Source: Pseudomonas sp. IPO3778
GTDB taxonomy: Bacteria > Pseudomonadota > Gammaproteobacteria > Pseudomonadales > Pseudomonadaceae
Assembly (NCBI RefSeq): GCF_013386825.1
Contig: NZ_JACARC010000077.1
Span: forward strand, 1-64,000
Reading direction: 5' to 3'
DNA length: 64,000 nucleotides
Shown here: positions 27,101 through 35,036 of the stretch, piece by piece
Layout of the letters: every line of letters starts with the position of its first letter
How positions within the stretch are numbered: position 1 is the first letter of the stretch
Notes under the pieces: generated by a model
The model's database searches: none
The model's input: only the letters and a program-made list of their open reading frames with translations
Told to the model about the DNA's origin: nothing
Program-made: the position numbers and the translations under genes

Positions 27101-27652
27101 GGCGGCGTGCAACTGCTCTTCATCGTTGGGGCGGTTGGTGCGCTGGATTTCCAGGTAGAAACGGTTGGGGAACACGTCCATCCATTCACGGGCGAGAATT
27201 TCTGCCTCGTGGGGATTGCCACCCAACAGCGCGATACCGATTTCACCCTCTTTGGCCGCCGAGAGCATGATCAGCCCGTCGCTGGCCTCGGCTACCCACT
27301 CACGCTCGATGATGATTGAGCCATTGCGCTGACCGTCGATAAAGCCACGGGAAATCAGTTCGGTGAGGTTGCGATAACCCACGCCGTTCATCGCCAACAG
27401 GCTGATGCGGCTCAGGGGGTTATCCGGGTCTTTGTTGGACAGCCACAGGTCGGCGCCGCAGATCGGCTTGATGCCGGCGCCCATGGCGGCCTTGTAGAAC
27501 TTGACCAGGGAACACATGTTGTTCTGGTCGGTCACCGCCACGGCAGGCATGTTCATGCCCACGAGGGTTTTGACCAGCGGTTTGATCCGTACCAGGCCGT
27601 CGACCAGGGAGTATTCAGTGTGCAGGCGCAGGTGAACGAATGAAGCCGGCAT
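24131..27652 (-). CDS. dnaE: DNA polymerase III subunit alpha
   Basis: The 1173-residue replicative polymerase catalytic subunit. The N-terminal PHP domain (FVHLRLHTEYSLVDG, residues 4-18) is followed by the polymerase palm with the catalytic aspartates in PDFDVDF near residue 400. Further blocks are GPGRGSGAGSLVAY near 362, RNVGKHAGGVVIAP, and fingers and thumb elements to about 900. The last 250 residues hold the OB-fold and tau-binding regions. An unusual palindromic region lies just upstream (27681-27850). The length is typical for gamma-proteobacterial DnaE (about 1160-1175). Confidence 0.98.
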   Translation of the reverse strand: MPASFVHLRLHTEYSLVDGLVRIKPLVKTLVGMNMPAVAVTDQNNMCSLVKFYKAAMGAGIKPICGADLWLSNKDPDNPLSRISLLAMNGVGYRNLTELISRGFIDGQRNGSIIIEREWVAEASDGLIMLSAAKEGEIGIALLGGNPHEAEILAREWMDVFPNRFYLEIQRTNRPNDEEQLHAAVALAEKLGAPLVATNDVRFIKKEDFEAHETRVCIGEGRALDDPRRSKNYSEEQYLKSADEMAELFSDLPEALENSVEIAKRCNIEVKLGKHFLPNFPIPDGMTIDEYFRKVSFDGLEERLSVLLPKDTTEDYDAKRQVYVDRLNFELDIIIQMGFPGYFLIVMDFIQWAKSNGVPVGPGRGSGAGSLVAYVQKITDLDPLEYDLLFERFLNPERVSMPDFDVDFCMDGRDRVIEYVAEKYGRNAVSQIITFGSMAAKAVIRDVARVQGKSYGLADRLSKMIPFEVGMTLEKAYEQEEILRDFIKVDEEAAEIWDMARKLEGVVRNVGKHAGGVVIAPTKLTDFSPIYCDEEGDGLVTQFDKDDVEAAGLVKFDFLGLRTLTIIDWALKTINRERAKIDEPPLDIAFIPLDDKPTYQLLQKAETTAVFQLESRGMKELIKKLKPDCLEDLIALVALFRPGPLQSGMVDDFINRKHGRAELAYPHSDYQYEGLKPVLAPTYGIILYQEQVMQIAQVMAGYTLGGADMLRRAMGKKKPEEMAKQRGGFIEGCATNNIDADLAGNIFDLVEKFAGYGFNKSHSAAYGLVSYQTAWLKAHYPAPFMAAVLSADMHNTDKVVTLIEEVRTMKLRLDAPDVNTSEFKFTVNDEGRIIYGLGAIKGVGEGPVEAITEARQDGPFKDLFDFCARVDLKRINKRTLDGLIRSGALDRLGPYFHDEPKAYQANIDRNRAVLLTAMEEAIKAAEQTARTHDSGHADLFGGLFVEADADVYANHRKAKDLTLKERLKGEKDTLGLYLTGHPIDEYEGEIRRFARQRIIDLKPARDTQTVAGMIIALRVMKNKKGDKMGFITLDDRSGRIEASLFADAFHSAQSLLQTDAMVVVEGEVSNDDFSGGLRLRIKRVMSMEDARTNLAESLRLKVRTEALKGDQLRWLGDLLKRHRGACPVTMEYTGNDAKAMLQFGETWRIDPADGLIQALRDQFGRDNVFLQYR

Positions 27653-27680
27653 AGTGATCCTGTCTAAAACGTGAAAACAA

Positions 27681-27850
27681 CAAGGCCCGGAAATCCGGCA
27701 TTTAAAGCTACTGCGCTTGGTAAGACTGCTTTGAACAGCAACTCGAAATGCTCATTGGCTAAAGCCAACTGCGCTTTCTCGCTGCTGCTCGCCTTGCCTT
27801 ACCTTACCTGCGCTCGCTACGCTTTAAAGGCCGGATTGTACCGGGCCTTG
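27681..27850. repeat. Long imperfect palindrome between rnhB and dnaE
   Basis: The outer ends CAAGGCCCGG and CCGGGCCTTG are perfectly complementary. Pairing continues inward through ATCCGGC/GCCGGAT and TTTAAAGC/GCTTTAAA, then GGTAAG/CTTACC, to a central TTGGCTAAAGCCAA hairpin. The whole 170 bases could therefore fold as one long irregular hairpin. On the minus strand the 3' side runs into TTGTTGTTTT, so it could act as an attenuator before dnaE. It could also be a separate structured RNA or a short mobile repeat. There is no coding frame in it that I trust. Confidence 0.7.
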
Positions 27851-27871
27851 GCAAAAACATCAGCCTTGCTG

Positions 27872-28504
27872 CTAAATCTCGATCAGGCTTTCACGAGCCT
27901 CGTAGGCCTGGCGAACCGGGGCGAACGAGCGGCGGTGGATCGGGGTCGGGCCCAGGCGAGCCAGAGCTTCCAGATGAACGGGCGTCGGATAGCCTTTGTG
28001 GCCGCCGATGCCGTAGCCAGGGTAAATCAATTCGAAAGCCGCCATTTCACGGTCACGGCTGACCTTGGCCAGGATCGATGCAGCGGCAATTGCCGGCACC
28101 TTGCTGTCGCCCTTGACCACCGCTTCCGCCGGCATCGTCAGCTTGGGGCAGCGGTTGCCGTCGATCATCGCCATTTTTGGCGTGATGTGCAGGCCTTCGA
28201 TGGCGCGCTGCATGGCCAGCATGGTGGCGTGCAGGATGTTCAGTTTGTCGATTTCCTCGACTTCAGCCCGGGCGATGTGCCAGCTCAGGGCCTTCTCACA
28301 GATCTCATCGAAGAGTTTTTCGCGACGGGCTTCGGTGAGTTTCTTCGAATCGTTGAGGCCGAGGATGGGGCGGTTCGGGTCGAGAATTACAGCGGCGGTA
28401 ACGACCGCGCCACACAGCGGGCCACGGCCCACTTCGTCAACACCGGCTACCAGATCAAGGGCATCAGCGACCAGGCTGAAATCCAGGCCCATTTGCGTCT
28501 TCAT
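27872..28504 (-). CDS. rnhB: Ribonuclease HII
   Basis: A 210-residue RNase H2-type nuclease that removes RNA primers and single ribonucleotides from DNA. The catalytic Asp-Glu-Gly motif is in AGVDEVGRGPLCG, near residues 19-31. A second acidic residue is in MIDGNRCP near 111-118, with AAASILAKVSRD near 138-149. The start overlaps the lpxB stop (ATGA). A second in-frame ATG four codons in is an alternative. The stop is followed by the palindromic rnhB-dnaE spacer. Confidence 0.96.
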   Translation of the reverse strand: MKTQMGLDFSLVADALDLVAGVDEVGRGPLCGAVVTAAVILDPNRPILGLNDSKKLTEARREKLFDEICEKALSWHIARAEVEEIDKLNILHATMLAMQRAIEGLHITPKMAMIDGNRCPKLTMPAEAVVKGDSKVPAIAAASILAKVSRDREMAAFELIYPGYGIGGHKGYPTPVHLEALARLGPTPIHRRSFAPVRQAYEARESLIEI

Positions 28505-29640
28505 AGGGCTTCCTGTTTTTGGCCGATCAAGGTCAGCACCGCATCCGCCGCCTGGTTCGACGCATCACGGCGCAAGGTGCGGTGAATTTCGTCAAAACCA
28601 CGGGTCTGCTCTTCGCCACCGTCGATCAGCGGCAGCAGGGTTTGCGCCAAGGCTTCAGGCGTCGCATCGTCCTGCAACAGCTCGGGCACCAGCAGACGCT
28701 GGGCCAGCAAATTGGGCAGGGAGATGTAGGGGCTTTTGACCATCCGCTTGAGAATCCAGTAGGTGAGCGGCGCCAGACGATAAGCCACGACCATCGGGCG
28801 CTTGTAGAGCAAGGCTTCGAGGGTCGCGGTGCCGGAGGCGATCAGCACCGCGTCGCACGCGGCCAGGGCCAGGTGCGAGCCGCCGTCGAGCAGGGTCAAT
28901 GGCAAGTCGCGCCCTATCAGCAATTCATCAATTTGCGCACGGCGCTGAGGGCTGGCGCACGGCAATACGAAGCGCACACCGGGTTTCAGGGCTAGCAAGC
29001 GTTCGGCGGCATCAAAAAACAACGCACCAAGACGACCCACTTCACCGCCCCGACTGCCCGGCATCAAGGCGACCAATGGCCCCTCAGGCAAGCCCAGTTC
29101 GGCGCGAGCCGCCGCACGGTCCGCCTGGAGTGGGATGGCGTCGGCAAGGGTATGGCCAACAAACCGCACCGGTACGCCCTTCTCTTCATAGAACCGGGCC
29201 TCGAACGGCAGCAAGGTCAACATCAGGTCGCAGCCTTCGCGGATCTTCAGCACGCGCTTTTGCCGCCACGCCCACACGGACGGGCTGACGTAATGCACGG
29301 TCTTGATCCCGGCCTGACGCAACTTGAGTTCAATATTGAGGGTGAAGTCCGGGGCGTCGATTCCGATGAAGACGTCGGGCTTTTCTTCGATCAGGGTCTG
29401 GATCAGCTTTTTGCGGCGGGCCAGCAGCTCGCGCAAACGGCCCAGCACCTCCACCAGCCCCATCACCGACAGGCGTTCCATGGGAAAGTAGGACGTCAAG
29501 CCTTCAGCCTGCATCAGCGGGCCGCCGACACCGATGAATTCAACCGCCGGATGCTGGGCCTTGAGGGCCCGCATCAGGCCTGCACCGAGAATATCGCCGG
29601 AAGCTTCTCCGGCCACCAACGCTATACGCAGCTTGGCCAT
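28501..29640 (-). CDS. lpxB: Lipid-A-disaccharide synthase
   Basis: A 379-residue GT-B fold glycosyltransferase (family GT19) that joins 2,3-diacylglucosamine 1-phosphate with UDP-diacylglucosamine to form the lipid A disaccharide at the inner membrane. The N-terminus LRIALVAGEASGDILGAGLM (residues 3-22) is the family start. GIDAPDFTL near 93-101, YVSPSVWAWR near 117-126 and MPGSRGGEV near 194 are further blocks. It follows lpxA by 2 bases and overlaps rnhB, so the lpx genes and rnhB are co-transcribed. Confidence 0.97.
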   Translation of the reverse strand: MAKLRIALVAGEASGDILGAGLMRALKAQHPAVEFIGVGGPLMQAEGLTSYFPMERLSVMGLVEVLGRLRELLARRKKLIQTLIEEKPDVFIGIDAPDFTLNIELKLRQAGIKTVHYVSPSVWAWRQKRVLKIREGCDLMLTLLPFEARFYEEKGVPVRFVGHTLADAIPLQADRAAARAELGLPEGPLVALMPGSRGGEVGRLGALFFDAAERLLALKPGVRFVLPCASPQRRAQIDELLIGRDLPLTLLDGGSHLALAACDAVLIASGTATLEALLYKRPMVVAYRLAPLTYWILKRMVKSPYISLPNLLAQRLLVPELLQDDATPEALAQTLLPLIDGGEEQTRGFDEIHRTLRRDASNQAADAVLTLIGQKQEAL

Positions 29641-29642
29641 GA

Positions 29643-30419
29643 TCAGCGGGTGATGCCGCGAGTCGACGACTGGATCGAGTCACGGAATATGGCAACTTCG
29701 GGAAACAATGCAGCGGGTTCCTTCAGCTCAGTCAACGCCTGGTCGACCGTCAACCCCTGGCGATAAACCACCTTATAGGCACGACGCAGAGCGTGGATCG
29801 CGTCTTCGCTGAAACCACGACGGCGCATGCCTTCGAAGTTCATGCTACGGGCTTCGGCCGGGTTGCCGAATACGGTGACGAATGCAGGAACGTCCTTGCC
29901 GATGGCGGTACCCATGCCGGAAAAACTGTGGGCACCGATATGGCAGTACTGATGAACCAGGGTAAAGCCGGACAGGATTGCCCAATCGTCAACGTGCACG
30001 TGGCCGGCCAACGCGGTGTTGTTGACCAGGATACAGTGGTTGCCGATCACGCTGTCGTGGCCGATGTGCGCATAGGCCATCACCAGGTTGTGATCACCCA
30101 GGGTGGTCTCGGCGCGGTCCTGAACGGTACCGCGGTGAATGGTCACACCTTCACGGATGATGTTGTGATCACCGATTACCAGGCGTGTTTCTTCACCCTT
30201 GTACTTCATGTCCGGGGTGTCTTCGCCTATCGATGAAAACTGATAGATGCGGTTGTGTTTACCAATCCGCGTCGGGCCTTTGAGGATCACGTGCGGCCCG
30301 ATGACTGTCCCCTCGCCGATTTCCACACCTGCGCCGACGATCGACCATGGGCCGACCTCAACGTCGGCGGCCAGTACGGCCGTCGGATCGATGATTGCGC
30401 GAGGGTCAATCAAACTCAT
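29643..30419 (-). CDS. lpxA: UDP-N-acetylglucosamine acyltransferase
   Basis: A 258-residue trimeric left-handed beta-helix enzyme that catalyses the first step of lipid A synthesis with hydroxyacyl-ACP. Hexapeptide repeats run from residue 5 to about 190 (IDPRAIIDPTAVLAADVEVG, IGEGTVIGPHVILKG). The catalytic His is expected in MAYAHIGHDSVIG near 120-130. A helical C-terminal domain follows. The start overlaps the fabZ stop by four bases. The acyl-chain preference (C10 in P. aeruginosa) cannot be judged here. Confidence 0.97.
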   Translation of the reverse strand: MSLIDPRAIIDPTAVLAADVEVGPWSIVGAGVEIGEGTVIGPHVILKGPTRIGKHNRIYQFSSIGEDTPDMKYKGEETRLVIGDHNIIREGVTIHRGTVQDRAETTLGDHNLVMAYAHIGHDSVIGNHCILVNNTALAGHVHVDDWAILSGFTLVHQYCHIGAHSFSGMGTAIGKDVPAFVTVFGNPAEARSMNFEGMRRRGFSEDAIHALRRAYKVVYRQGLTVDQALTELKEPAALFPEVAIFRDSIQSSTRGITR

Positions 30420-30856
30420 AGTTTGCGTTCCGCACAGATGATTTCAGCCGAGCAGACCGGCTTGCCGTCGACCGAGGCCTGGCATTCGAACTTCCAGATC
30501 TGGCGCTTGCAGCTGATGAACTTGGCTTCCAGGATCAACTGATCGCCCGGAGTGACCGGGTTGCGGAAGCGCAGTTTGTCGGAGCCCACGAAATAGTAGA
30601 GCGTGCCATCGGCAGGCTTCAGGTCGAGCATTTTGAAACCAAGGATACCGGCAGCCTGGGCCATCGCTTCGATGATCAATACGCCTGGCATGATTGGGTG
30701 CGCAGGGAAGTGACCATTGAAGAACGGTTCGTTGATGCTGACATTCTTGTAGGCACGAATGCGCTTTTCCTCAACATTGAGGTCCGTGACCCGGTCCACC
30801 AGCAGGAACGGATAACGGTGAGGCAGGTATTCGCGAATCTCGTTGATGTCCATCAT
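30416..30856 (-). CDS. fabZ: 3-hydroxyacyl-[acyl-carrier-protein] dehydratase FabZ
   Basis: A 146-residue hot-dog fold dehydratase of fatty-acid elongation. The active-site blocks are LPHRYPFLLVDRV near residues 11-23, NEPFFNGHFPAHPIMPGVLI near 43-62 (catalytic His in GHFP), and EAMAQAAG near 64-71 (catalytic Glu). Two successive ATG codons begin the frame; either could be used. It sits between lpxD and lpxA, as is usual, and overlaps lpxA. The 110-base gap to lpxD is the only sizeable break in the lpx cluster. Confidence 0.97.
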   Translation of the reverse strand: MMDINEIREYLPHRYPFLLVDRVTDLNVEEKRIRAYKNVSINEPFFNGHFPAHPIMPGVLIIEAMAQAAGILGFKMLDLKPADGTLYYFVGSDKLRFRNPVTPGDQLILEAKFISCKRQIWKFECQASVDGKPVCSAEIICAERKL

Positions 30857-30966
30857 TTCGGGGGGAAGCCTGTAATAAAGATTGGGAGCGTGCGGACTAA
30901 GGCACGCCCCTCTAGCAAATCAAGGAGGCAGTCTAGCGGCTGTGCACACTTGATATGGAAATGGTA

Positions 30967-32022
30967 TCAGCCATCTGATGAAGCATTACCGCCAGGGGTC
31001 ACGTCCCCAACACGCTTTTCCAGATGTTTCAGGCGCCGAGCGATATCGTCGAGCTGCCTCAGACGGGCCGCACTCTTGCGCCATTCGGCCGCAGGCTGCA
31101 TGGCCGTACCGGAAGAATAGGACCCAGGCTCGGTAATCGAATGGGTCACCATGGTCATACCGGTGATGAATACGTTGTCGCACACTTCGATATGGCCTAC
31201 CAGGCCAACACCGCCAGCGAGCATGCAATGCTTGCCAATCTTGGTGCTGCCGGAAATCCCCACACACGCGGCCATGGCAGTGTGATCGCCAATCTGCACG
31301 TTGTGGGCGATCTGAATCTGGTTATCCAGTTTCACACCGTTACCAATGATGGTATCGGCCAACGCCCCTCGATCCACAGCGGTATTGACGCCAATTTCAA
31401 CGTCATCGCCGATCAGCACACCGCCCACCTGGGCAATCTTGTGCCATACGCCTTTGGAGTTGGCGAAGCCGAAGCCCTCGCCGCCGATCACGGCGCCCGA
31501 CTGAATCACCACGCGTTCGCCAATACGCACGTCGTGGTACAGGGTCACGCGCGGAGCCAGCCAGCCACCGGCACCAATTTCACAGCGTGCGCCGATAAAG
31601 CACTGAGCACCTACCGTTACATCCGCGCCGATACGTGCGCCACTTTCGATCACCGCAAATGCACCGATGCTTGCAGCAGGATCAACCTGCGCGTCATCGG
31701 CGATCACTGCCGTTGGATGGATCCCGGCAACAGCCTTGGGTTTTGGATCGAACAGGTGCGACGCCCGGGCATACGCCAGGTACGGGTCGGCAACCACCAA
31801 CGAATCCCCGGTAAACCCTTCGGCATCAGCGGCCTTCAGCAACACGGCTGCTGCACGGCTGTCGCCCAGGTATTTACGGTATTGGGGATTTGCCAGGAAG
31901 CTCAACTGAGCTGGGCCAGCCTCCTGCAAGGTGGCTAGCCCAGTGATTTCCTTCTCCGGGGAACCACGCAAGGTGGCTCCCAGGAACTCGGCCAATTGGC
32001 CGAGCTTGATAGTCGCGGTCAT
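30967..32022 (-). CDS. lpxD: UDP-3-O-(3-hydroxyacyl)glucosamine N-acyltransferase
   Basis: A 351-residue trimeric acyltransferase for the third step of lipid A synthesis. An N-terminal uridine-binding domain (residues 1-100) precedes a long run of hexapeptide repeats (IHPTAVIADDAQVDPAASIG and onward). The catalytic His is expected in NQIQIAHNVQIGDH near 240-253. A C-terminal helix (RLRQLDDIARRLKHLEKRVG) ends the protein. The start lies 3 bases after the skp stop, indicating one transcript with skp and bamA. Confidence 0.97.
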   Translation of the reverse strand: MTATIKLGQLAEFLGATLRGSPEKEITGLATLQEAGPAQLSFLANPQYRKYLGDSRAAAVLLKAADAEGFTGDSLVVADPYLAYARASHLFDPKPKAVAGIHPTAVIADDAQVDPAASIGAFAVIESGARIGADVTVGAQCFIGARCEIGAGGWLAPRVTLYHDVRIGERVVIQSGAVIGGEGFGFANSKGVWHKIAQVGGVLIGDDVEIGVNTAVDRGALADTIIGNGVKLDNQIQIAHNVQIGDHTAMAACVGISGSTKIGKHCMLAGGVGLVGHIEVCDNVFITGMTMVTHSITEPGSYSSGTAMQPAAEWRKSAARLRQLDDIARRLKHLEKRVGDVTPGGNASSDG

Positions 32023-32025
32023 GGC

Positions 32026-32529
32026 TTACTTCAGCTGATTCATGCGCTCGATCACCTGACGGGTGATGTCGTACTGAGGTTTAACGTCGATGACTGCACC
32101 GCGTTCGAACACCAGGTCAAAGGCGCCTTTCTTGATGACTTCTTCTACAGCGCTGTCGAGTTTCGGCTTGAGCTGCTTGAGCATTTCGCGGTCGGCAACA
32201 GCCTTGGCTTCGTTCAGCTCCTTGGACTGGAACTGGTAGTCACGGGCCTTTTGCTTGAACTCAAGCTCCAGACGCTCACGCTCGCCTTGCTGCATCTTGT
32301 CGCCACCGGCTACCAGACGATCCTGGATACCCTTGGCGCTGCTTTCCAGCGTCTTGAGCTTGGTCAGTTGAGGACCGAACTTCTTCTCGGCATCCACGGC
32401 GTATTTCTTGGCCGCATCGGATTCCAGCAGCGCCATCTGATAGTTCAGAACAGCGATTTTCATTTCGGCAAAGGCCGGGGTCGCTACCAGGACAGTCGCC
32501 AGGAGAACCAATTGAGTCAACTTACGCAC
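32026..32529 (-). CDS. skp: Periplasmic chaperone Skp (OmpH family)
   Basis: A 167-residue protein with a signal peptide (MRKLTQLVLLATVLVATPAFA, cleaved before EMKIAVLNYQ). The mature part is mostly charged amphipathic helix, rich in Lys, Glu and Gln, as expected for the tentacles of trimeric Skp, which carries unfolded outer-membrane proteins across the periplasm. It lies directly downstream of bamA, its partner in outer-membrane protein assembly, and 3 bases before lpxD. Confidence 0.95.
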   Translation of the reverse strand: MRKLTQLVLLATVLVATPAFAEMKIAVLNYQMALLESDAAKKYAVDAEKKFGPQLTKLKTLESSAKGIQDRLVAGGDKMQQGERERLELEFKQKARDYQFQSKELNEAKAVADREMLKQLKPKLDSAVEEVIKKGAFDLVFERGAVIDVKPQYDITRQVIERMNQLK

Positions 32530-32574
32530 GATGCACTCCTACAGAATCCGTTGTCGTTATCTTGGGTCAGACGC

Positions 32575-34962
32575 TTAGAACGTCTGGCCGAGGGAGAATT
32601 GGAAAATCTGGGTTTCAGCGTTATCCGGTTTCTTGACCGGCATGGCCAGAGCAAAGCTCAATGGGCCCAGCGCCGTCACCCAGGTCACACCTACACCTAC
32701 AGAGCTTGCCAGGTTGCTGAAGCTCACGTCGTTACACTGGGTATTGGACTTCGAACCGTTAGGGTTGGTGACCTGCTCGCACTTGGAGTCGAACACGTTA
32801 CCCACATCCCAGAAGACCGAAGTACGCAGGGAACGTTGATCCTTGACGAACGGCAGCGGGAACAGAATCTCCGCACCACCCTGGATCAGCACGTTACCAC
32901 CGAATGGCAGCGGGTCGTTGTCCGAGTCAGCCACAGTACCCTGGTTGCCGGTCACACCCACGCCACGGCTCGGAGTACCACGAGGACCCAGCGTGCTGTC
33001 CTTGAAACCACGTACCGAGTTGAAACCACCAGCATAGTAGTTTTCATAGAACGGCAAGCCGCTCGTCGAACCGTAACCATCGCCATAACCCAATTCGGTG
33101 TGCAGGCGCATGGTGTAGTTTTCGCTCAATGGCTGGAACAACTGGCCACGGTAGTCGAGCTTGAAGAACGACAGGTCGCTGCCCGGCGTGGTGGCTTCCA
33201 GAGTCAGGCTCTGGGAGTGGCCACGGGTCGCCAGCACACCTTTGTTAAGGGTCGATTCCGACCAGCCGGCCGAAGCCTTGAAGTTCAGGAACTGGTCACC
33301 TTCTTTACGCACGAAGTTGAAGATCTCATCCACGGTGTACACACCGGTCTTGATCTTGTCCTGTTGCGCGGTCAGGCCGAAGGTCAGACGCGAGGTCTCA
33401 CTGATCGGGTAACCAATGTTGGCGCCAACACCCAGGCTGTCGATGGCATAGCTTGCAACGTCAACATCGAGGTCTTTGTAATCGGTTGTACGGTAGAAGG
33501 CGTTGTAGCCCAGGCTCACACCGTCAGCAGTCCAGTAGGGGTCGACATAACCGAAGTTATACCGGCTCTGGTATTCGCTTCGGGTCAGACCGATGGAAAC
33601 CTTGTTACCGGTACCGAGGAAGTTGTTCTGGGTGATCGAACCACCGAGGATCAGACCGGCACTCTGGGCGAAACCGACACTGGCGGTAATCGAACCGGAG
33701 GCTTGCTCTTCCACGGCATAGTTCACGTCAACCTGGTCATCCACACCCGGTACAGCCGGGGTTTCGACGTTCACTTCTTTAAAGAAGCCCAGACGCTCAA
33801 GGCGGACCTTGGACTGGTCGATCAGGTACGTCGACGCCCAGCCACCTTCCATCTGGCGCATTTCACGGCGCAGCACTTCGTCAGCCGACTTGGTGTTGCC
33901 ACGGAAGTTAATGCGGTTGACGTAGGCACGCTTGCCCGGGTCTACGACGAAGGTGATGTCTACCGTGTGGTCTTCATCGTGCGGGGTCGGCACGCCGTTG
34001 ACGTTGGCGAAGGTGTAGCCCTCGTTACCCAGGCGGCGGGTGATCAGTTCGGACGTGGTGGTCATCAGCTTGCGCGAGAACACCTGGTCTTTCTGCACCA
34101 GCAGCAGGGACTTGACCTGGTCTTCAGGCACTTTCAAGTCGCCGCTGAGCTTGACGTCGCGAACCTTGTACTTCTCGCCTTCGTTCACGTTGACAGTGAT
34201 ATAGACGTGCTTCTTGTCCGGGGTGATGGACACCTGGGTCGAAGCGATATCCATGTTGATATAGCCACGGTCCAGGTAGTAGGAACGCAGACGCTCCAGG
34301 TCACCGGACAGTTTTTCGCGGGCGTACTTGTCATCGTTCTTGAAGAACGACAGCCAGTTGGTGGTCTTGAGTTCAAACAGATCGGTCAGGTCATCATCGG
34401 AGAACTTGGTGTTACCCACCACGTTGATGTGCTGGATGGCCGCCACGGTGCCTTCGTTGATATTGACCTTCAGGCCGACGCGGTTGCGCGGCTGGGGAAC
34501 CACTTCGGTCTCGACGGTAGCCGAGTAGCGGCCCTGGGCAACGTACTGGCGTTGCAGTTCGTTACGCACACCTTCGAGGGTGGCACGCTGGAAGATCTCG
34601 CCTTCAGCAAGGCCCGATTGCTTGAGGCCTTTCATCAAGTCTTCAGTGGAGATCGCCTTGTTGCCTTCGATCTCGATACTGGCGACAGAAGGTCGCTCCA
34701 CGACAGTGATGACAAGGACGTTGCCTTCGCGACCCAGTTGGATATCTTGAAAGAACCCGGTTTTGAACAGCGCACGAGTGGATTCCACCAGGCGACGGTC
34801 ATCAGCCTGTTCCCCGACGTTCAACGGCAAGGCACCAAAGACGCTACCCGCGGAAACCCGCTGGAGGCCGTTGACGCGAATATCGGAGATGGTGAAGGAC
34901 TCGGCGTGAACTTCGGCGATCATCAATACGGTGAGAACCGCAGTTAGCAGCAGACGTTTCAT
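32575..34962 (-). CDS. bamA: Outer membrane protein assembly factor BamA
   Basis: A 795-residue outer-membrane protein, the central subunit of the BAM complex. It has a signal peptide (MKRLLLTAVLTVLMIAEVHA), five POTRA domains over about residues 21-420 and a 16-strand barrel from about 425. The conserved loop-6 motif is present as VRGF near 655, and the protein ends in FSLGQTF with the terminal Phe typical of barrels. The ATG at 34962 is supported by AAAGGA 6-7 bases upstream and by the signal peptide; the earlier ATG at 34989 lies in a terminator-like region. It is followed by skp and preceded by rseP. Confidence 0.97.
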   Translation of the reverse strand: MKRLLLTAVLTVLMIAEVHAESFTISDIRVNGLQRVSAGSVFGALPLNVGEQADDRRLVESTRALFKTGFFQDIQLGREGNVLVITVVERPSVASIEIEGNKAISTEDLMKGLKQSGLAEGEIFQRATLEGVRNELQRQYVAQGRYSATVETEVVPQPRNRVGLKVNINEGTVAAIQHINVVGNTKFSDDDLTDLFELKTTNWLSFFKNDDKYAREKLSGDLERLRSYYLDRGYINMDIASTQVSITPDKKHVYITVNVNEGEKYKVRDVKLSGDLKVPEDQVKSLLLVQKDQVFSRKLMTTTSELITRRLGNEGYTFANVNGVPTPHDEDHTVDITFVVDPGKRAYVNRINFRGNTKSADEVLRREMRQMEGGWASTYLIDQSKVRLERLGFFKEVNVETPAVPGVDDQVDVNYAVEEQASGSITASVGFAQSAGLILGGSITQNNFLGTGNKVSIGLTRSEYQSRYNFGYVDPYWTADGVSLGYNAFYRTTDYKDLDVDVASYAIDSLGVGANIGYPISETSRLTFGLTAQQDKIKTGVYTVDEIFNFVRKEGDQFLNFKASAGWSESTLNKGVLATRGHSQSLTLEATTPGSDLSFFKLDYRGQLFQPLSENYTMRLHTELGYGDGYGSTSGLPFYENYYAGGFNSVRGFKDSTLGPRGTPSRGVGVTGNQGTVADSDNDPLPFGGNVLIQGGAEILFPLPFVKDQRSLRTSVFWDVGNVFDSKCEQVTNPNGSKSNTQCNDVSFSNLASSVGVGVTWVTALGPLSFALAMPVKKPDNAETQIFQFSLGQTF

Positions 34963-34985
34963 GAAGTCCTTTCTTATTCCAACTG

Positions 34986-35016
34986 GCAATAAACAAACTG
35001 CCGCAAAATGCGGCAG
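34986..35016 (-). terminator. Terminator-like hairpin between rseP and bamA
   Basis: On the minus strand CTGCCGC and GCGGCAG pair around ATTTT and are followed by TTTGTTTATT. It lies 20 bases after the rseP stop and only 23 bases before the bamA ATG, so it stands inside the only space where bamA leader sequence could be. Confidence 0.75.
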
Positions 35017-35036
35017 ATTCGCAATTCAGCGAAGCG

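Noticed and set aside
31996..34947. A 983-codon open frame on the plus strand opposite skp and bamA
   Set aside because: It is the complement of two certain genes, has no recognisable domain, and is the sort of long antisense frame high-GC codon bias produces.
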